Assembly: GCF_027891095.1 (NCBI RefSeq)
Contig: NZ_JAQIIO010000011.1
Span: 1 to 64,000 of the forward strand
Reading direction: 5' to 3'
Length of the DNA: 64,000 bases
Source: Aliiroseovarius salicola
GTDB taxonomy: Bacteria; Pseudomonadota; Alphaproteobacteria; Rhodobacterales; Rhodobacteraceae
The translations under genes and the position numbers were made by a program. Below are positions 33,796 to 44,190 of this stretch, in pieces (positions within the stretch are counted from its first letter, which is position 1; each line of letters begins with the position of its first letter). The notes under the pieces are model-generated. The model was not told where the DNA came from. It did not search any database and saw nothing but the letters and a program-made list of their open reading frames with translations.

Positions 33796-34329
33796 TCAGC
33801 TCTCGGAAAGAGCCACTTTCATGTCCTTGACCTGATAGATCACTTCGCCATCGGCTTCGACAATCCCGTCAGCCACACCCATGGTCAGACGGCGGGTTTG
33901 GATCGCCTTGGTGAAGTCGATCCTATAGGTCAGCATCTTGCGATCTGGACGTACCATTCCGGTCAGTTTTACTTCGCCGACACCCAGCGCATAACCGCGC
34001 CCCTGCCAGCCGCGCCAGCCGAGGTTGAAGCCGGTCAGCTGCCACAGACCATCGAGGCCCAAGCAGCCCGGCATGATCGGATTGCCGGGGAAGTGACAGT
34101 CGAAGAACCACAGGTCGGGGGTAATGTCGAATTCTGCCAGCACGTGACCCTTGCCATGTGCACCGCCGTCGCCGGAAATCTCGGTAATCCGATCCATCAT
34201 CAGCATCGGAGGAGCAGGAAGCTGCGCGTTGCCCGGGCCAAAGAGCTCGCCGCGTGCGCATTTCAATAGATCTTCCTTGTCAAAGCTTGTCGGATAGTCC
34301 GCCATCAACCGCCCCATATCTTGTGTCAT
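33796..34329 (-). CDS. fabA: 3-hydroxydecanoyl-ACP dehydratase/isomerase
   Basis: A 177-residue hotdog-fold enzyme. Active-site H79 (FDCHFPGNP) and D93 (GLDGLWQ) match H70 and D84 of the E. coli protein. It introduces the double bond in unsaturated fatty acid synthesis. First gene of the fabA-fabB-fabI operon, divergent from irr across 167 bases. Confidence 0.95.
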   Translation of the reverse strand: MTQDMGRLMADYPTSFDKEDLLKCARGELFGPGNAQLPAPPMLMMDRITEISGDGGAHGKGHVLAEFDITPDLWFFDCHFPGNPIMPGCLGLDGLWQLTGFNLGWRGWQGRGYALGVGEVKLTGMVRPDRKMLTYRIDFTKAIQTRRLTMGVADGIVEADGEVIYQVKDMKVALSES

Positions 34330-34496
34330 TTCGTCCCTTCTCCTCTATCACCCGCACAAAGCCGGACGCAAGGGCAGCAGGGCGTTGTGGCCCAGAAAAC
34401 AGGGTTGGTGTTACGCTTTGATCCTACACATGTAAAAAACCATGGAAACCTGCACAAAGGGCCTTTATATTACCGCCCACTCGTACGGAAAACACC

Positions 34497-34913
34497 ATGA
34501 CGCACTCTGTAACACTTCTCGAAGAAACCTGGCTGGCCAGTGCTGGCCTGCGCCCAACCCGTCAGCGGTTGTCGCTTGCGCATCTTCTGGTCGGGGATGG
34601 TGAGCATCGCCATGTCACCGCAGAAAGCCTTTATGAGGCATCGCGCGACAGTGGTGAGAAAGTGTCACTGGCCACAGTCTACAACACTCTGCGCGTCTTT
34701 TCCGAAGCTGGGTTGTTGAGGGAAATCACTGTGAACGGAGCGCGCAGCTATTTTGACACCAATGTGTCGAACCACCCGCATTTCTTCTGGGAAGATAGCG
34801 AAGAGCTGATGGACGCCCCCGCCGACGAATTGGAAATTGCCCGCCTGCCAGACGCCCCCGATGGGGCCGAGATCAGCAAGGTGGACGTGGTGATCCGCCT
34901 GCGCCGCAGCTGA
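34497..34913 (+). CDS. irr: Iron response regulator, Fur superfamily
   Basis: A 138-residue Fur-family protein with an N-terminal winged helix (RPTRQRLS, ATVYNTLRVF) and a short dimerisation domain. The HxH motif in NHPHFFWE is the haem-binding and regulatory signature of Irr, and there are no cysteine pairs for structural zinc. Irr controls iron and haem genes in Rhizobiales and Rhodobacterales. The divergent pairing with fabA recurs in Rhodobacteraceae. Confidence 0.9.
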   Translation: MTHSVTLLEETWLASAGLRPTRQRLSLAHLLVGDGEHRHVTAESLYEASRDSGEKVSLATVYNTLRVFSEAGLLREITVNGARSYFDTNVSNHPHFFWEDSEELMDAPADELEIARLPDAPDGAEISKVDVVIRLRRS

Positions 34914-34979
34914 CATCCAGACCTCGATATTCTAAGAATCTCCAGAAATGAGATCGCCGCCCCCGCGCGACCCAACCTG

Positions 34980-35044
34980 CTTTTTTCTTGCTGAAAATAC
35001 CTTGGGGTGTGCCGCGAATGCGGTGAGGGGCAGCGCCTCTTCAG
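34980..35044. repeat. Dispersed intergenic repeat, copy A
   Basis: A T-rich arm (TTTTTTCTTGCTGAAAATAC, 34981-35000) is followed by CTTGGGG and a GC-rich segment. It matches copies near 17950, 46876, 50165 and 53764 and lies between irr and the FKBP gene. Confidence 0.55.
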
Positions 35045-35096
35045 GCTCACGAAGTGAGCCACCGGAAGGAAACTCAACCGGATCCCTGAGCGGGGA

Positions 35097-35126
35097 ATTG
35101 CCGCGACCACAGAGGGTCGCGGCAAT
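35097..35126. terminator. Strong hairpin after the FKBP gene
   Basis: ATTGCCGCGACC (35097-35108) pairs perfectly with GGTCGCGGCAAT (35115-35126) around a six-base loop, just after the FKBP stop. The T-run is poor on either strand, so it may mainly protect the 3' end or terminate weakly. Confidence 0.55.
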
Positions 35127-35129
35127 CGT

Positions 35130-35558
35130 TTAGCCGATCGACACGACTTCGAAATCAAAGATCAGCGTCTTGCCCGCCAGCGCGTGGTTGGCGTCCAGGG
35201 TTACGCTTTCATCGGTCAGTGCGGTGACAGTCACCGGCACCGGTTGACCTTGCGGGCCGGACATCTGCAATTGCAGACCAACTTCCAGCGGGATCTCTGC
35301 CGGGATCTCATTGCGTGGAACATCCATGACAGCTTGATCGTGGCGCTGGCCATAGGCTTCTTCCGGGGCAATGGTCACCTTTTTCTTCTCACCAACAGTC
35401 ATGCCGGGCAGCGCTTTGTCGAGACCGGGAATGATCATGCCGGAACCCACGGCAAACTCCAGCGGTTCGCGGCCTTCGGAACTGTCAAATACGGACCCAT
35501 CTTCAAGCGTGCCAGTATAGTGAATGCGCACGGTTGCGCCTTGGGTGACTTCGGTCAT
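35130..35558 (-). CDS. FKBP-type peptidyl-prolyl isomerase (SlyD-like)
   Basis: A 142-residue protein with the FKBP core (VRIHYTGTL, DGSVFDSS, FAVGSGMIIPGLDKAL) and an inserted flap domain (about 70-125), the arrangement of SlyD/FkpB-type isomerases. It lacks the histidine-rich metal tail of E. coli SlyD. No signal peptide, so it acts in the cytoplasm on folding proteins. The ATG at 35558 is the conserved start. Confidence 0.88.
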   Translation of the reverse strand: MTEVTQGATVRIHYTGTLEDGSVFDSSEGREPLEFAVGSGMIIPGLDKALPGMTVGEKKKVTIAPEEAYGQRHDQAVMDVPRNEIPAEIPLEVGLQLQMSGPQGQPVPVTVTALTDESVTLDANHALAGKTLIFDFEVVSIG

Positions 35559-35669
35559 GGGGGCCTCATTGTATAGGGAAATGAATGGACGAGGCCGCAA
35601 GCGGATCACGCAACGGGTGCTCGTATGAGATCGGGACAAGATAGAGGGGCAGGCGAGGATGTAAACCGA

Positions 35670-36305
35670 TTAGTCGTTGCACTGTCCTGCGAGGAATTGT
35701 TTGTCTTGAGGTAAAGGTAGGAAGCGGACGGCAGCATAACTCCAATAGTATGGGGTGCCGTCTACAAACGCGTAGGCGTGTAGCTCATATGGCCAGCCGT
35801 CTCGTATCGACGTAAGCAGACTTTGGGCTTCGAAACAGGTGACGGACAACCGTTCGGCCTCTTGGGCCATCAGGGTTTGCACTGTTCTGTTGGCGACTGG
35901 ATAGGCCACTGACGTTGCTACGATCAGAGCAGGTAAGAGCGCATGCCTGCGCCAATTCGAGACCAGTAAGTTGGTAAGCAGGAAAAATGTGGTGCCCGAA
36001 GCAATTCCTGACATCAAAGCGGGTCGAAGATAGGGAAACTCCACCCATATAGAGGCAAGCCAATTTGGGAAGGCTGCCAAGAAAACAGGAGGGGCAAAGA
36101 ATACTACAAAGAATTCCAGCCCTCCATCGGCACCGAAAAAGGTAGTAAAAAATAGACCAAACAGAGTTAGCTGTGCAAGCAGTGCCGCCCAGAGCGGGTA
36201 AGGTGATCGACCGATTAGGGCGCGTCGTGCGGGGCGAACAAGAACCGGGTACCACCAAAGCAAAATCGACAGGCCAAGGGCAAGAGCCCAGCCGAGCATA
36301 TGCAT
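35670..36305 (-). CDS. Uncharacterised membrane protein
   Basis: A 211-residue protein with about five hydrophobic segments (4-24, 38-58, 65-85, 100-118, 122-142), then a soluble C-terminal part of about 65 residues with a single cysteine pair region (SVTCFEAQ and GQCND). No family is recognised. It begins one base after the gene upstream, so the two are co-transcribed. Composition is somewhat lower in G+C than the neighbours. Confidence 0.6.
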   Translation of the reverse strand: MHMLGWALALGLSILLWWYPVLVRPARRALIGRSPYPLWAALLAQLTLFGLFFTTFFGADGGLEFFVVFFAPPVFLAAFPNWLASIWVEFPYLRPALMSGIASGTTFFLLTNLLVSNWRRHALLPALIVATSVAYPVANRTVQTLMAQEAERLSVTCFEAQSLLTSIRDGWPYELHAYAFVDGTPYYWSYAAVRFLPLPQDKQFLAGQCND

Positions 36306-36306
36306 C

Positions 36307-37176
36307 TTAAAACCACTGCCCCGGTTCCATCAGCCCCAGATCCATAAGCTGCTTTGACGACCAGTCGAACTCTGTCGAATTGTGCCATTTGAACGTGTGG
36401 ATGTCGAACGTGGAGCCCGCGTTGGATTTCAGCGCTTTGGCAGTGCGGAAACTGGCGATGGCCACGGTGATATTATTGTGCCACGGGCAGGCATAGGTGT
36501 TGTATTCTTCGTCGTTGAACGTGTGGTCGGCACGCAGTTTCAACCCGGGCTTCGCGCGAAACAGGGAAATTCGGTCAATCTTGCGACGCGGTGCGGGGAT
36601 ATGTTCCTCAAACCGCCATCTGAGCCCGCCAAAAAAGTCGTATTGACGATCTTTCATGTGACCCTCGCGGGCGGGATCTTCGCGTCCAAGAGCATAATAA
36701 CCTGATCTGTCCATCAACGCGTTTTCCAGCGAAACCGCGTTTGGATGCTGCTCGAGATCCTCTGCATACAGATCGATGACATAGGTGAGCACCGCATTGC
36801 GCCGCTCCTCGGTGTGGAACGCGAGAAGTTCGCCGATCAAACGCGTTTCGCAAAAGGGGTGGAACAGGTATTCGGCATTGAAACAATAATAGAGCCAGAT
36901 GCCTGGTGCTGCGGCAATTACCTTGTTTACGGCATTGGTCAAAGCATTATCGCGTGACGTGTTGAAGTCGATCCGGTGGATCATTTCCTCTAGTGTTTTG
37001 GGGATGTCGAGTTCAACCGGGGCAAAGACCAGAAGCGATTTGAAACCCGCAAGATGGTGATGGCGAATGGTGCTTTCCACTTCCACCAGATCTTCGACAA
37101 AGATCATCCCCACCGGCCCCTTTGCAAGCGCTGCGGGGCTTGATTTCAGAAACTCGTTCAAACTGGTGTAACGCAT
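36307..37176 (-). CDS. Conserved-looking protein of unknown function
   Basis: A 289-residue soluble protein without signal or membrane segments. Codon use and length suggest a real gene, and it is directly followed by the membrane protein gene. Notable segments are FFGGLRWRFEEH and YACPWHNN. The layout, with an N-terminal alpha/beta part naming acidic motifs (IFVEDL, RIDFN), recalls glycosyltransferase-like proteins, but I cannot assign a family. It is divergent from miaB. Confidence 0.6.
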   Translation of the reverse strand: MRYTSLNEFLKSSPAALAKGPVGMIFVEDLVEVESTIRHHHLAGFKSLLVFAPVELDIPKTLEEMIHRIDFNTSRDNALTNAVNKVIAAAPGIWLYYCFNAEYLFHPFCETRLIGELLAFHTEERRNAVLTYVIDLYAEDLEQHPNAVSLENALMDRSGYYALGREDPAREGHMKDRQYDFFGGLRWRFEEHIPAPRRKIDRISLFRAKPGLKLRADHTFNDEEYNTYACPWHNNITVAIASFRTAKALKSNAGSTFDIHTFKWHNSTEFDWSSKQLMDLGLMEPGQWF

Positions 37177-37401
37177 GACCTGCTCCCATCCCGCATGATC
37201 ATGCGGTCCCGCGGTTAAAAAATCACGAAATCATGGGGATTTGCAAGTGAGCCGTCGCAAAGGTGCGGATTGGGTCGGCCCTGACCAGGTCCGGATGTGT
37301 CTCAGGCGTTGCAGGGCAAGGCGGATTTGTGTAGGAGAGCGCCTTGACCCCTGCTGTGATACCCTGTCACTGCTGGCCCAGACCCACCGGGAAGACGCAC
37401 C

Positions 37402-38739
37402 ATGTCCGACACGAAAATCGATCCGAAGAAGCTTTTCATCCGCACCTATGGCTGCCAGATGAATGTGTATGACAGTGAACGCATGGCCGAAGCGCTGGGC
37501 GCGGATGGGTATGAACAGACGGACAGCCCCGATGATGCGGATATGATCCTGCTGAACACCTGCCACATCCGAGAGAAGGCAGCCGAAAAGGTTTATTCCG
37601 AATTGGGCCGGTTCAAAGGGTTGAAGGCGGAGAACCCGGATCTGAAGATCGGTGTGGCCGGTTGTGTTGCCCAGGCCGAAGGTGAAGAGATCATGCGTCG
37701 TCAGCCGCTGGTCGATCTGGTGGTTGGTCCGCAAACCTATCACCGTCTGCCCGCAATGATGGAGCAGGTGGCGAAGGGGGAAAAGGCGCTCGACACCGAT
37801 TTCCCTGAGGAAGACAAGTTCGAACACTTGCCCAAACTGCGTGGCACCAAGGCCAAGCGCAACCCGGCGGCGTTTTTGACTGTTCAAGAAGGCTGTGACA
37901 AATTTTGCGCCTTCTGCGTGGTGCCTTACACCCGCGGGGCAGAAGTCAGCCGCCCGGTGGAACGTATCCTTCGTGAAGCCAATGATCTGGTAGAGCGGGG
38001 CGTGCGCGAAATCACCCTCTTGGGGCAGAACGTAAACGCCTATCACGGTGCTGGTCCCGATGGCGACTGGTCGCTGGCCAAGCTGATCTGGGCCTTGAAC
38101 GACGTGGATGGGCTGGAGCGCATCCGCTTTACCACTTCGCACCCTAACGACATGGAAGACGATCTGATTGCCGCCCATGCAGAGTGCGACAAACTGATGC
38201 CGTACCTGCACCTGCCGGTGCAGTCGGGATCGGATAAGATCCTCAAGCGAATGAACCGCAGTCATACCGCCGAGAGCTATCTGCGGCTGATCGAGCGCAT
38301 CCGTGAGGCCCGTCCTGACATCCTGATCTCGGGCGACTTTATTGTCGGTTTCCCGGAAGAGGATGATCAGGATTTCGAGGACACGATGGCGCTGATCCGT
38401 GAAGTGAAATATGGCCAAGCGTTCAGCTTCAAGTATTCCACCCGTCCGGGCACCCCGGCAGCTGAACGTGCTCTGGTGGATGATGCGGTAGCAACCGAGC
38501 GGCTGTACCGCCTTCAGGCGCTGATCACCGAGCAACAGCGCGAAGTTCAGGACAGCATGGTTGGTCGTGAAGTGGGGGTTCTTTTCGAAAAGAAGGGGCG
38601 TCTCGATGGGCAGATGGTCGGGAAATCGGACTATCTTCATGCCGTGCATGTGACCGGGGATGTTTCTGTCGGAGATTTGCGTCGTGTGAGAATCACCCAG
38701 AGCGGACCGAACTCTCTGGGCGGTGTGCTGGTCGGCTGA
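37402..38739 (+). CDS. miaB: tRNA-2-methylthio-N6-dimethylallyladenosine synthase
   Basis: A 445-residue radical-SAM methylthiotransferase modifying A37 of tRNAs that read U-starting codons. The N-terminal domain holds the three auxiliary-cluster cysteines (TYGCQMN, NTCHIR, AGCVAQ); the radical-SAM motif is GCDKFCAFC; the C-terminal TRAM domain ends the protein. It opens a conserved housekeeping block running to metK. Confidence 0.96.
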   Translation: MSDTKIDPKKLFIRTYGCQMNVYDSERMAEALGADGYEQTDSPDDADMILLNTCHIREKAAEKVYSELGRFKGLKAENPDLKIGVAGCVAQAEGEEIMRRQPLVDLVVGPQTYHRLPAMMEQVAKGEKALDTDFPEEDKFEHLPKLRGTKAKRNPAAFLTVQEGCDKFCAFCVVPYTRGAEVSRPVERILREANDLVERGVREITLLGQNVNAYHGAGPDGDWSLAKLIWALNDVDGLERIRFTTSHPNDMEDDLIAAHAECDKLMPYLHLPVQSGSDKILKRMNRSHTAESYLRLIERIREARPDILISGDFIVGFPEEDDQDFEDTMALIREVKYGQAFSFKYSTRPGTPAAERALVDDAVATERLYRLQALITEQQREVQDSMVGREVGVLFEKKGRLDGQMVGKSDYLHAVHVTGDVSVGDLRRVRITQSGPNSLGGVLVG

Positions 38740-38931
38740 AACGCCGCCGGACCGTCTTGAAATCACAACAATCCTGATGTGCAGTCGGCATTGTGTCGGC
38801 CGTGGATACAATATTATTTAAAAACAATCTCTTAGGCTTCATTAACTTGCTGATTGAGGCGGAAGTGTGTCATTTTTTGGGCGACACTGTAGGGGTGTGG
38901 TGTCGAGTTGTGGGGGGAAAGAGGGGAAGTA

Positions 38932-39507
38932 GTGACATTATTTCGCAATCTATTATCTGGTGCTGCCATTGTCTCAGCCTTGTCGCTGGGATTGGGCGCC
39001 GCACCTTCGTTGGCCCAAAATGCACCGCCTGTTTATGGTACCGTCAACTGGGGTGTCTGGGTGGATCATGATGGCTGTATGCATTGGTGGGCTGATGGTG
39101 GCCTTGAAGGCTACATGATTGATCGGGTCGACCCGAAGACCGGCAAGCCGGTATGCCTGGCCAAAAATACCTGCCTGGTGGAAAACACCGATACGCTGTT
39201 TGCAACAGATAGCGCCCGTCTGACCCGGTCAGGCCGCGCGCGGCTGCAACATTTCTTTTCCGCAGCCAATGCGTTCGGATATGCCATTTACGGTCATACC
39301 GACAGCCGTGCATCTGACGGCTATAATATTCGCCTGTCCAAACGCCGTGCTGCGGCTGTGGCGAAGGTCGCCAGATCCGTTGGAGCGGTTGTCGAGCGCG
39401 AAATCGGTTTTGGCGAACGTCAGCCGCTGGTGCCAAACACTTCCGCCGCAAACATGCAGAAAAATCGCCGCGTCGAAGTGGTGTGCTATACGTGGGATGA
39501 CAAATGA
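38932..39507 (+). CDS. OmpA-family outer membrane protein
   Basis: A 191-residue precursor starting at GTG 38932 with an AGGGGAA box and a signal peptide ending APSLAQ. Residues 45-75 contain the motif DHDGCMHWWADGGLEGY...DPKTGKPVC, also found in the next gene's lipoprotein. The C-terminal domain (80-190) is an OmpA/peptidoglycan-binding fold (YGHTDSRAS, LSKRRAAAV, NRRVEV). It probably anchors the envelope to the cell wall. Confidence 0.85.
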   Translation: MTLFRNLLSGAAIVSALSLGLGAAPSLAQNAPPVYGTVNWGVWVDHDGCMHWWADGGLEGYMIDRVDPKTGKPVCLAKNTCLVENTDTLFATDSARLTRSGRARLQHFFSAANAFGYAIYGHTDSRASDGYNIRLSKRRAAAVAKVARSVGAVVEREIGFGERQPLVPNTSAANMQKNRRVEVVCYTWDDK

Positions 39508-39863
39508 TGGTGAAACCTGTTTTTCCGCTGATGATCAGCGTTTCTCTGGTTCTTTCTGCCTGTGTGGCCGGTAGCGGGCTGCAACGCTATGAGGGCAACC
39601 CCAATGCCGTGATTGCTACCAGTCAGGATCGCGGTCATGACAGTCAGAACATCACCGATGGACATGCCGCAATCGTTTACGATCCTGATGGTTGTCAGGG
39701 CTGGCTGATCGACGACGGGGTCGAAGGCTATGCGGGCCGCCGATTTGATCCAAAGACGGGGTTGCCGATTTGCAACAAAAAATACCCGCCGGGAACTGTG
39801 GTGGGCCAATATCAATCTGATAGTCCGGGTATCAAAGATTACGTTCCAGACAACGGAAATTGA
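39504..39863 (+). CDS. Small lipoprotein sharing a motif with the OmpA protein
   Basis: A 119-residue protein with a lipobox (VLSAC) after a short signal sequence. Its centre (about 55-90) carries DPDGCQGWLIDDGVEGY...DPKTGLPIC, nearly the same as the segment in the preceding OmpA-family protein. The genes overlap by ATGA, suggesting that both products work together in the outer membrane. Function unknown. Confidence 0.75.
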   Translation: MMVKPVFPLMISVSLVLSACVAGSGLQRYEGNPNAVIATSQDRGHDSQNITDGHAAIVYDPDGCQGWLIDDGVEGYAGRRFDPKTGLPICNKKYPPGTVVGQYQSDSPGIKDYVPDNGN

Positions 39864-39894
39864 TCCACTCTTTAAGAGCGTATTGAAAAGTCGG

Positions 39895-39923
39895 AAGGCC
39901 GTTGGATATCCAGCGGCCTTTTT
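39895..39923 (+). terminator. Rho-independent terminator after the lipoprotein gene
   Basis: AAGGCCG (39895-39901) pairs with CGGCCTT (39914-39920), with GGATATCC inside the loop, followed by five T (39919-39923). Confidence 0.75.
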
Positions 39924-40014
39924 CCCCGCCATCATTTTTGTTGCCAATCTGGTGAAGAATTTGCGAGGGGGCTTGCGCTTCCGCCGCTCTCTTGGCACCC
40001 TTCCCTTATGAGCA

Positions 40015-41094
<1,080 letters not shown>

Positions 41095-41123
41095 CGGCCC
41101 TCGAGGTGTTTTGAGCAAGAATA

Positions 41124-41624
41124 ATGAGCGTTGATATCGTAATTGAAGAGCCCCGCTGGGAAGAGGCGGGGCTAGAGGCCTTGGCAGAACGTGCCTGTGC
41201 TGAGGTATTGGCGCATCTGGGCATTGGCGAGGCAGAAATTGCCGTGCTCGCCTGTGATGACGCGCGGATTGCTGAGTTGAACGGTGAATTCCGCGCCAAG
41301 GGCCAACCGACCAACGTGCTGTCATGGCCGTCGGACGAACGCGCGGCGGAGGTGCCTGGTGGCCAGCCTGAAGCACCAGAGGCAGATTTCCCCGGTGAGC
41401 CCATTGAGCTCGGTGATATTGCTATTGCTTATGAAACATGTGCGCGTGAGGCCAGCGAACAGGGTAAGGAGTTTGCAACTCATGTGACCCATCTTTTGGT
41501 CCACGGCACCCTTCATCTGTTGGGTTATGATCACATTAACGATGCAGATGCGGCCCTAATGGAGGGATTGGAGGTTGAAATCCTTGGCAAGATGAGCATT
41601 TCAGATCCATATTTAAGTGAGTAA
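41124..41624 (+). CDS. ybeY: Endoribonuclease/rRNA maturation factor YbeY
   Basis: A 166-residue zinc protein with the signature HGTLHLLGYDH (three histidines). YbeY takes part in 16S rRNA 3' processing and ribosome quality control. A loop of about 25 residues (PGGQPEAPEAD) is inserted before the FPGEPIELGDI segment, typical of alphaproteobacterial forms. Between phoH and the CBS-domain gene. Confidence 0.94.
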   Translation: MSVDIVIEEPRWEEAGLEALAERACAEVLAHLGIGEAEIAVLACDDARIAELNGEFRAKGQPTNVLSWPSDERAAEVPGGQPEAPEADFPGEPIELGDIAIAYETCAREASEQGKEFATHVTHLLVHGTLHLLGYDHINDADAALMEGLEVEILGKMSISDPYLSE

Positions 41625-41656
41625 GCGCCTGCCAGCGCGGAAACGGAAAAGGAAAA

Positions 41657-42604
41657 ATGGGCGAACGACATATCGACGAGGGTCAGGAAGGCTCTTCTAA
41701 CGCAGCGCAAAGCGCGCATGAACCAGATGAGCCAGACCAGACGCGGCCACAGCCGCAACTTGTGCATCAGAAGGGCGGTTTCTTCAGTCGCGTCATCGGG
41801 GCATTAAGCCCGACGGACACCGGAGAGCAACAGCCTGAAAAGCGACAGGAATCGGTGAACGGTTCTCAGCAGCAGATGAGCCCAAGCATGATCAACCTGC
41901 GCCGGTTGCGGGTTGAAGATGTGGCGATCCCGAAATCGGAAATCGTATCCGTTCCCTGTGACATCAAGAAAACCGAATTGGTCGAGCTGTTTCGTGAAAG
42001 CGGCCTGACCCGGCTGCCCGTGTTCGAAGGCACGCTGGATACGCCAGTCGGGCTGGTACACCTCAAGGATTTCGCCCTCAATCACGGCTTCAACGGATCT
42101 GCGTCCGGGAAAGCCGAGCGCTATGCGCTCAAGAACCTCTTGCGCCCCCTCCTGTATGCACCGCCTTCGATGCCCATCGGTGTGCTCTTGCAAAAAATGC
42201 AAACCGATCGCATCCACATGGCACTGGTCATTGATGAGTATGGCGGAGTGGATGGGCTTGTAACAATCGAAGATCTGATCGAGCAGGTGGTTGGTGAAAT
42301 CGAAGATGAGCATGACGCCGAAGAAGGGACGCTTTGGGTCGAGGAAAAGCCCGGCTGCTACCTTGCTGAGGCCAAGGCGCCGCTTGAGGAATTTGAAGCC
42401 GAGATCGGGATCCGATTGCACAGCGACGACGAAGATGAAGAGATCGATACGCTGGGCGGATTGGTGTTTCTGCTGTCCAGTCACGTTCCTGCACGGGGTG
42501 AAGTGATCTTGCACCCGGAAGGTGTGGAATTCGAAGTGGTCGATGCAGATCCGCGTCGGATCAAGCGGATGCGGGTGCGAATCCCCACCGGACTGATCGG
42601 CTAA
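41657..42604 (+). CDS. CorC/HlyC-family CBS-domain protein
   Basis: A 315-residue protein with a pair of CBS domains (about 70-190; LVHLKDF, IDEYGGVDGLVTIEDLIEQ) and a C-terminal CorC_HlyC domain (225-310). Often called hemolysin or magnesium/cobalt efflux protein; no membrane segments are present, as in CorC. The acidic EIEDEHDAEE stretch is typical. Followed by lnt after one base. Confidence 0.88.
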   Translation: MGERHIDEGQEGSSNAAQSAHEPDEPDQTRPQPQLVHQKGGFFSRVIGALSPTDTGEQQPEKRQESVNGSQQQMSPSMINLRRLRVEDVAIPKSEIVSVPCDIKKTELVELFRESGLTRLPVFEGTLDTPVGLVHLKDFALNHGFNGSASGKAERYALKNLLRPLLYAPPSMPIGVLLQKMQTDRIHMALVIDEYGGVDGLVTIEDLIEQVVGEIEDEHDAEEGTLWVEEKPGCYLAEAKAPLEEFEAEIGIRLHSDDEDEEIDTLGGLVFLLSSHVPARGEVILHPEGVEFEVVDADPRRIKRMRVRIPTGLIG

Positions 42605-42605
42605 C

Positions 42606-44102
42606 ATGCGCCTGACCCACATGCGCGGAATACTTCCAGTTCTGCTGGGTGCGGTTGCCGCATTAGGGCAGGCGCCGATTGGCTGGTGGTGGGCCACGCT
42701 CCTTGGAATGGCCGTTGGCCTTTGGTGGATCCTGCAGGCGGAACAAGTCCGACCCGCGTTTTGGCGTGGATGGCTGCTTGGGGTGGGCTATTTCGCCGTG
42801 TCCCTTAACTGGCTGATTGAGCCCTTTTTGGTTGATGCGGCCCGTCATGCATGGATGGCCCCCTTTGCATTGCTTGGTCTCGCCGGAGGGCTTGCGCTGT
42901 TCTGGGGAGCGGCCGCGGGGTTGGCACACCGGATTGGGCTGGCAAAAACGCGATGGTTGGCACTTGCGGTACTGCTGACCGGATCGGAACTGATACGCGG
43001 CTATATCTTCACCGGATTTCCATGGGCCGGTCTGGGGCATGTCTGGATTGACACACCCATTGCGCAGCTTGCGGCCTGGATCGGGGCAAGCGGTCTGGGT
43101 GCCTTCACGCTTCTGGCTGCGGCTCTTCTGGCGCAGGTCGCGGCTTCCAAACGGATTGCCAGATTCGGATATGCCGTGCCGTTGATAGGGTGTGTCGCAG
43201 GCGCAAACCTGATGGGTGGTTTTCTGGAGCGCGCAGAGCAACCTGCGGATCAAGACATAACCGTCCGCCTGATCCAGCCCAATGCGCCACAGCACCAGAA
43301 ATGGGATCCGCGATTTGCTGCTGGGTTTGTGCAGCGGCAACTGGAACTGACCAAACAGCCTGCCTCCAGCAAGCCCGACCTGATCCTCTGGCCAGAAACC
43401 TCGGTGCCATACCGGTTGCGCGATACTGGAGGGCTGGCGGAGATGATGAGCGAGGCGGGGCAGGGAGTGCCGATCTTGTTTGGTGCCCAGCGTGACGACG
43501 GGCTGCGGTTTTTCAATAGTCTGGCCATGACAACACCCAATGGGACAGTGACGCCGATTTACGACAAGCACCATCTTGTGCCGTTTGGTGAATATATTCC
43601 GTTTGGCGACGTGCTTGCGGATTATGGGATTACGGCGTTCGCTGCCCAGCTCGGACATGGCTATTCCGCAGGCTCAGGTGCGCAGGTGCTGGATTTGGGG
43701 GCGCTGGGCAAAGTGCTCCCTCTGATCTGCTACGAAGCTGTGTTCCCGCAGGATGTTCGCGCCGCACCTGAACGGCCAGACTGGATCCTTCATGCCACCA
43801 ATGACGCCTGGTTTGGAAATTTCTCTGGGCCTCAACAACATTTGGCGCAGGCCCGAATTCGGGCAATCGAGTTTGGCCTGCCAGTTATCCGTGTTGCCAA
43901 TACGGGGGTGTCCGCCGTGATTGATCCACGAGGTGAAATTCGGGATCAACTGCCCTTGAACACGCATGGAGTGTTGGATGTAAAAATTCCCGGATCGCGC
44001 GGCGCAACACCTTATTCGCGCCAAGGTGATCTTCCATTAACCTTGATTGTGATAACAGCGCTGGGCGTTTTGGCCGCAGGATCCCGCAGCAAAAGCAATT
44101 GA
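42606..44102 (+). CDS. lnt: Apolipoprotein N-acyltransferase
   Basis: A 498-residue inner-membrane enzyme that adds the third acyl chain to lipoproteins. Six to seven N-terminal helices precede a periplasmic nitrilase-like domain with the catalytic triad Glu (WPETSVPY), Lys (YDKHHLVPFGEYIPF) and Cys (LICYEAVFP). A final helix lies near 470-490. Immediately after the corC-like gene, as in many Proteobacteria. Confidence 0.95.
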   Translation: MRLTHMRGILPVLLGAVAALGQAPIGWWWATLLGMAVGLWWILQAEQVRPAFWRGWLLGVGYFAVSLNWLIEPFLVDAARHAWMAPFALLGLAGGLALFWGAAAGLAHRIGLAKTRWLALAVLLTGSELIRGYIFTGFPWAGLGHVWIDTPIAQLAAWIGASGLGAFTLLAAALLAQVAASKRIARFGYAVPLIGCVAGANLMGGFLERAEQPADQDITVRLIQPNAPQHQKWDPRFAAGFVQRQLELTKQPASSKPDLILWPETSVPYRLRDTGGLAEMMSEAGQGVPILFGAQRDDGLRFFNSLAMTTPNGTVTPIYDKHHLVPFGEYIPFGDVLADYGITAFAAQLGHGYSAGSGAQVLDLGALGKVLPLICYEAVFPQDVRAAPERPDWILHATNDAWFGNFSGPQQHLAQARIRAIEFGLPVIRVANTGVSAVIDPRGEIRDQLPLNTHGVLDVKIPGSRGATPYSRQGDLPLTLIVITALGVLAAGSRSKSN

Positions 44103-44135
44103 CGATGCTCAAAAGGGCATGTATCGGACAAATAA

Positions 44136-44185
44136 CCCCCGCCACAACGGCTTCCTGGCGTGACGGGGATTACCTAATGGAGCAC
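44136..44185 (+). promoter_or_regulatory. SAM/SAH riboswitch upstream of metK
   Basis: The segment CCACAACGGCTTCCTGGCG (44142-44160), the pairing CCCC...GGGG (44136-44139 with 44165-44168) and the downstream AATGGAGCAC match the compact SAM/SAH aptamer class known from Rhodobacterales metK leaders. The GGAG ribosome-binding site (44179-44182) lies within the pseudoknot strand, so ligand binding would hide it and repress translation of metK. Confidence 0.85.
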
Positions 44186-44190
44186 TTCTC

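Noticed and set aside
37231-38811. 526-codon minus-strand open frame
   Set aside because: Antisense to miaB, which has every radical-SAM and cluster cysteine.
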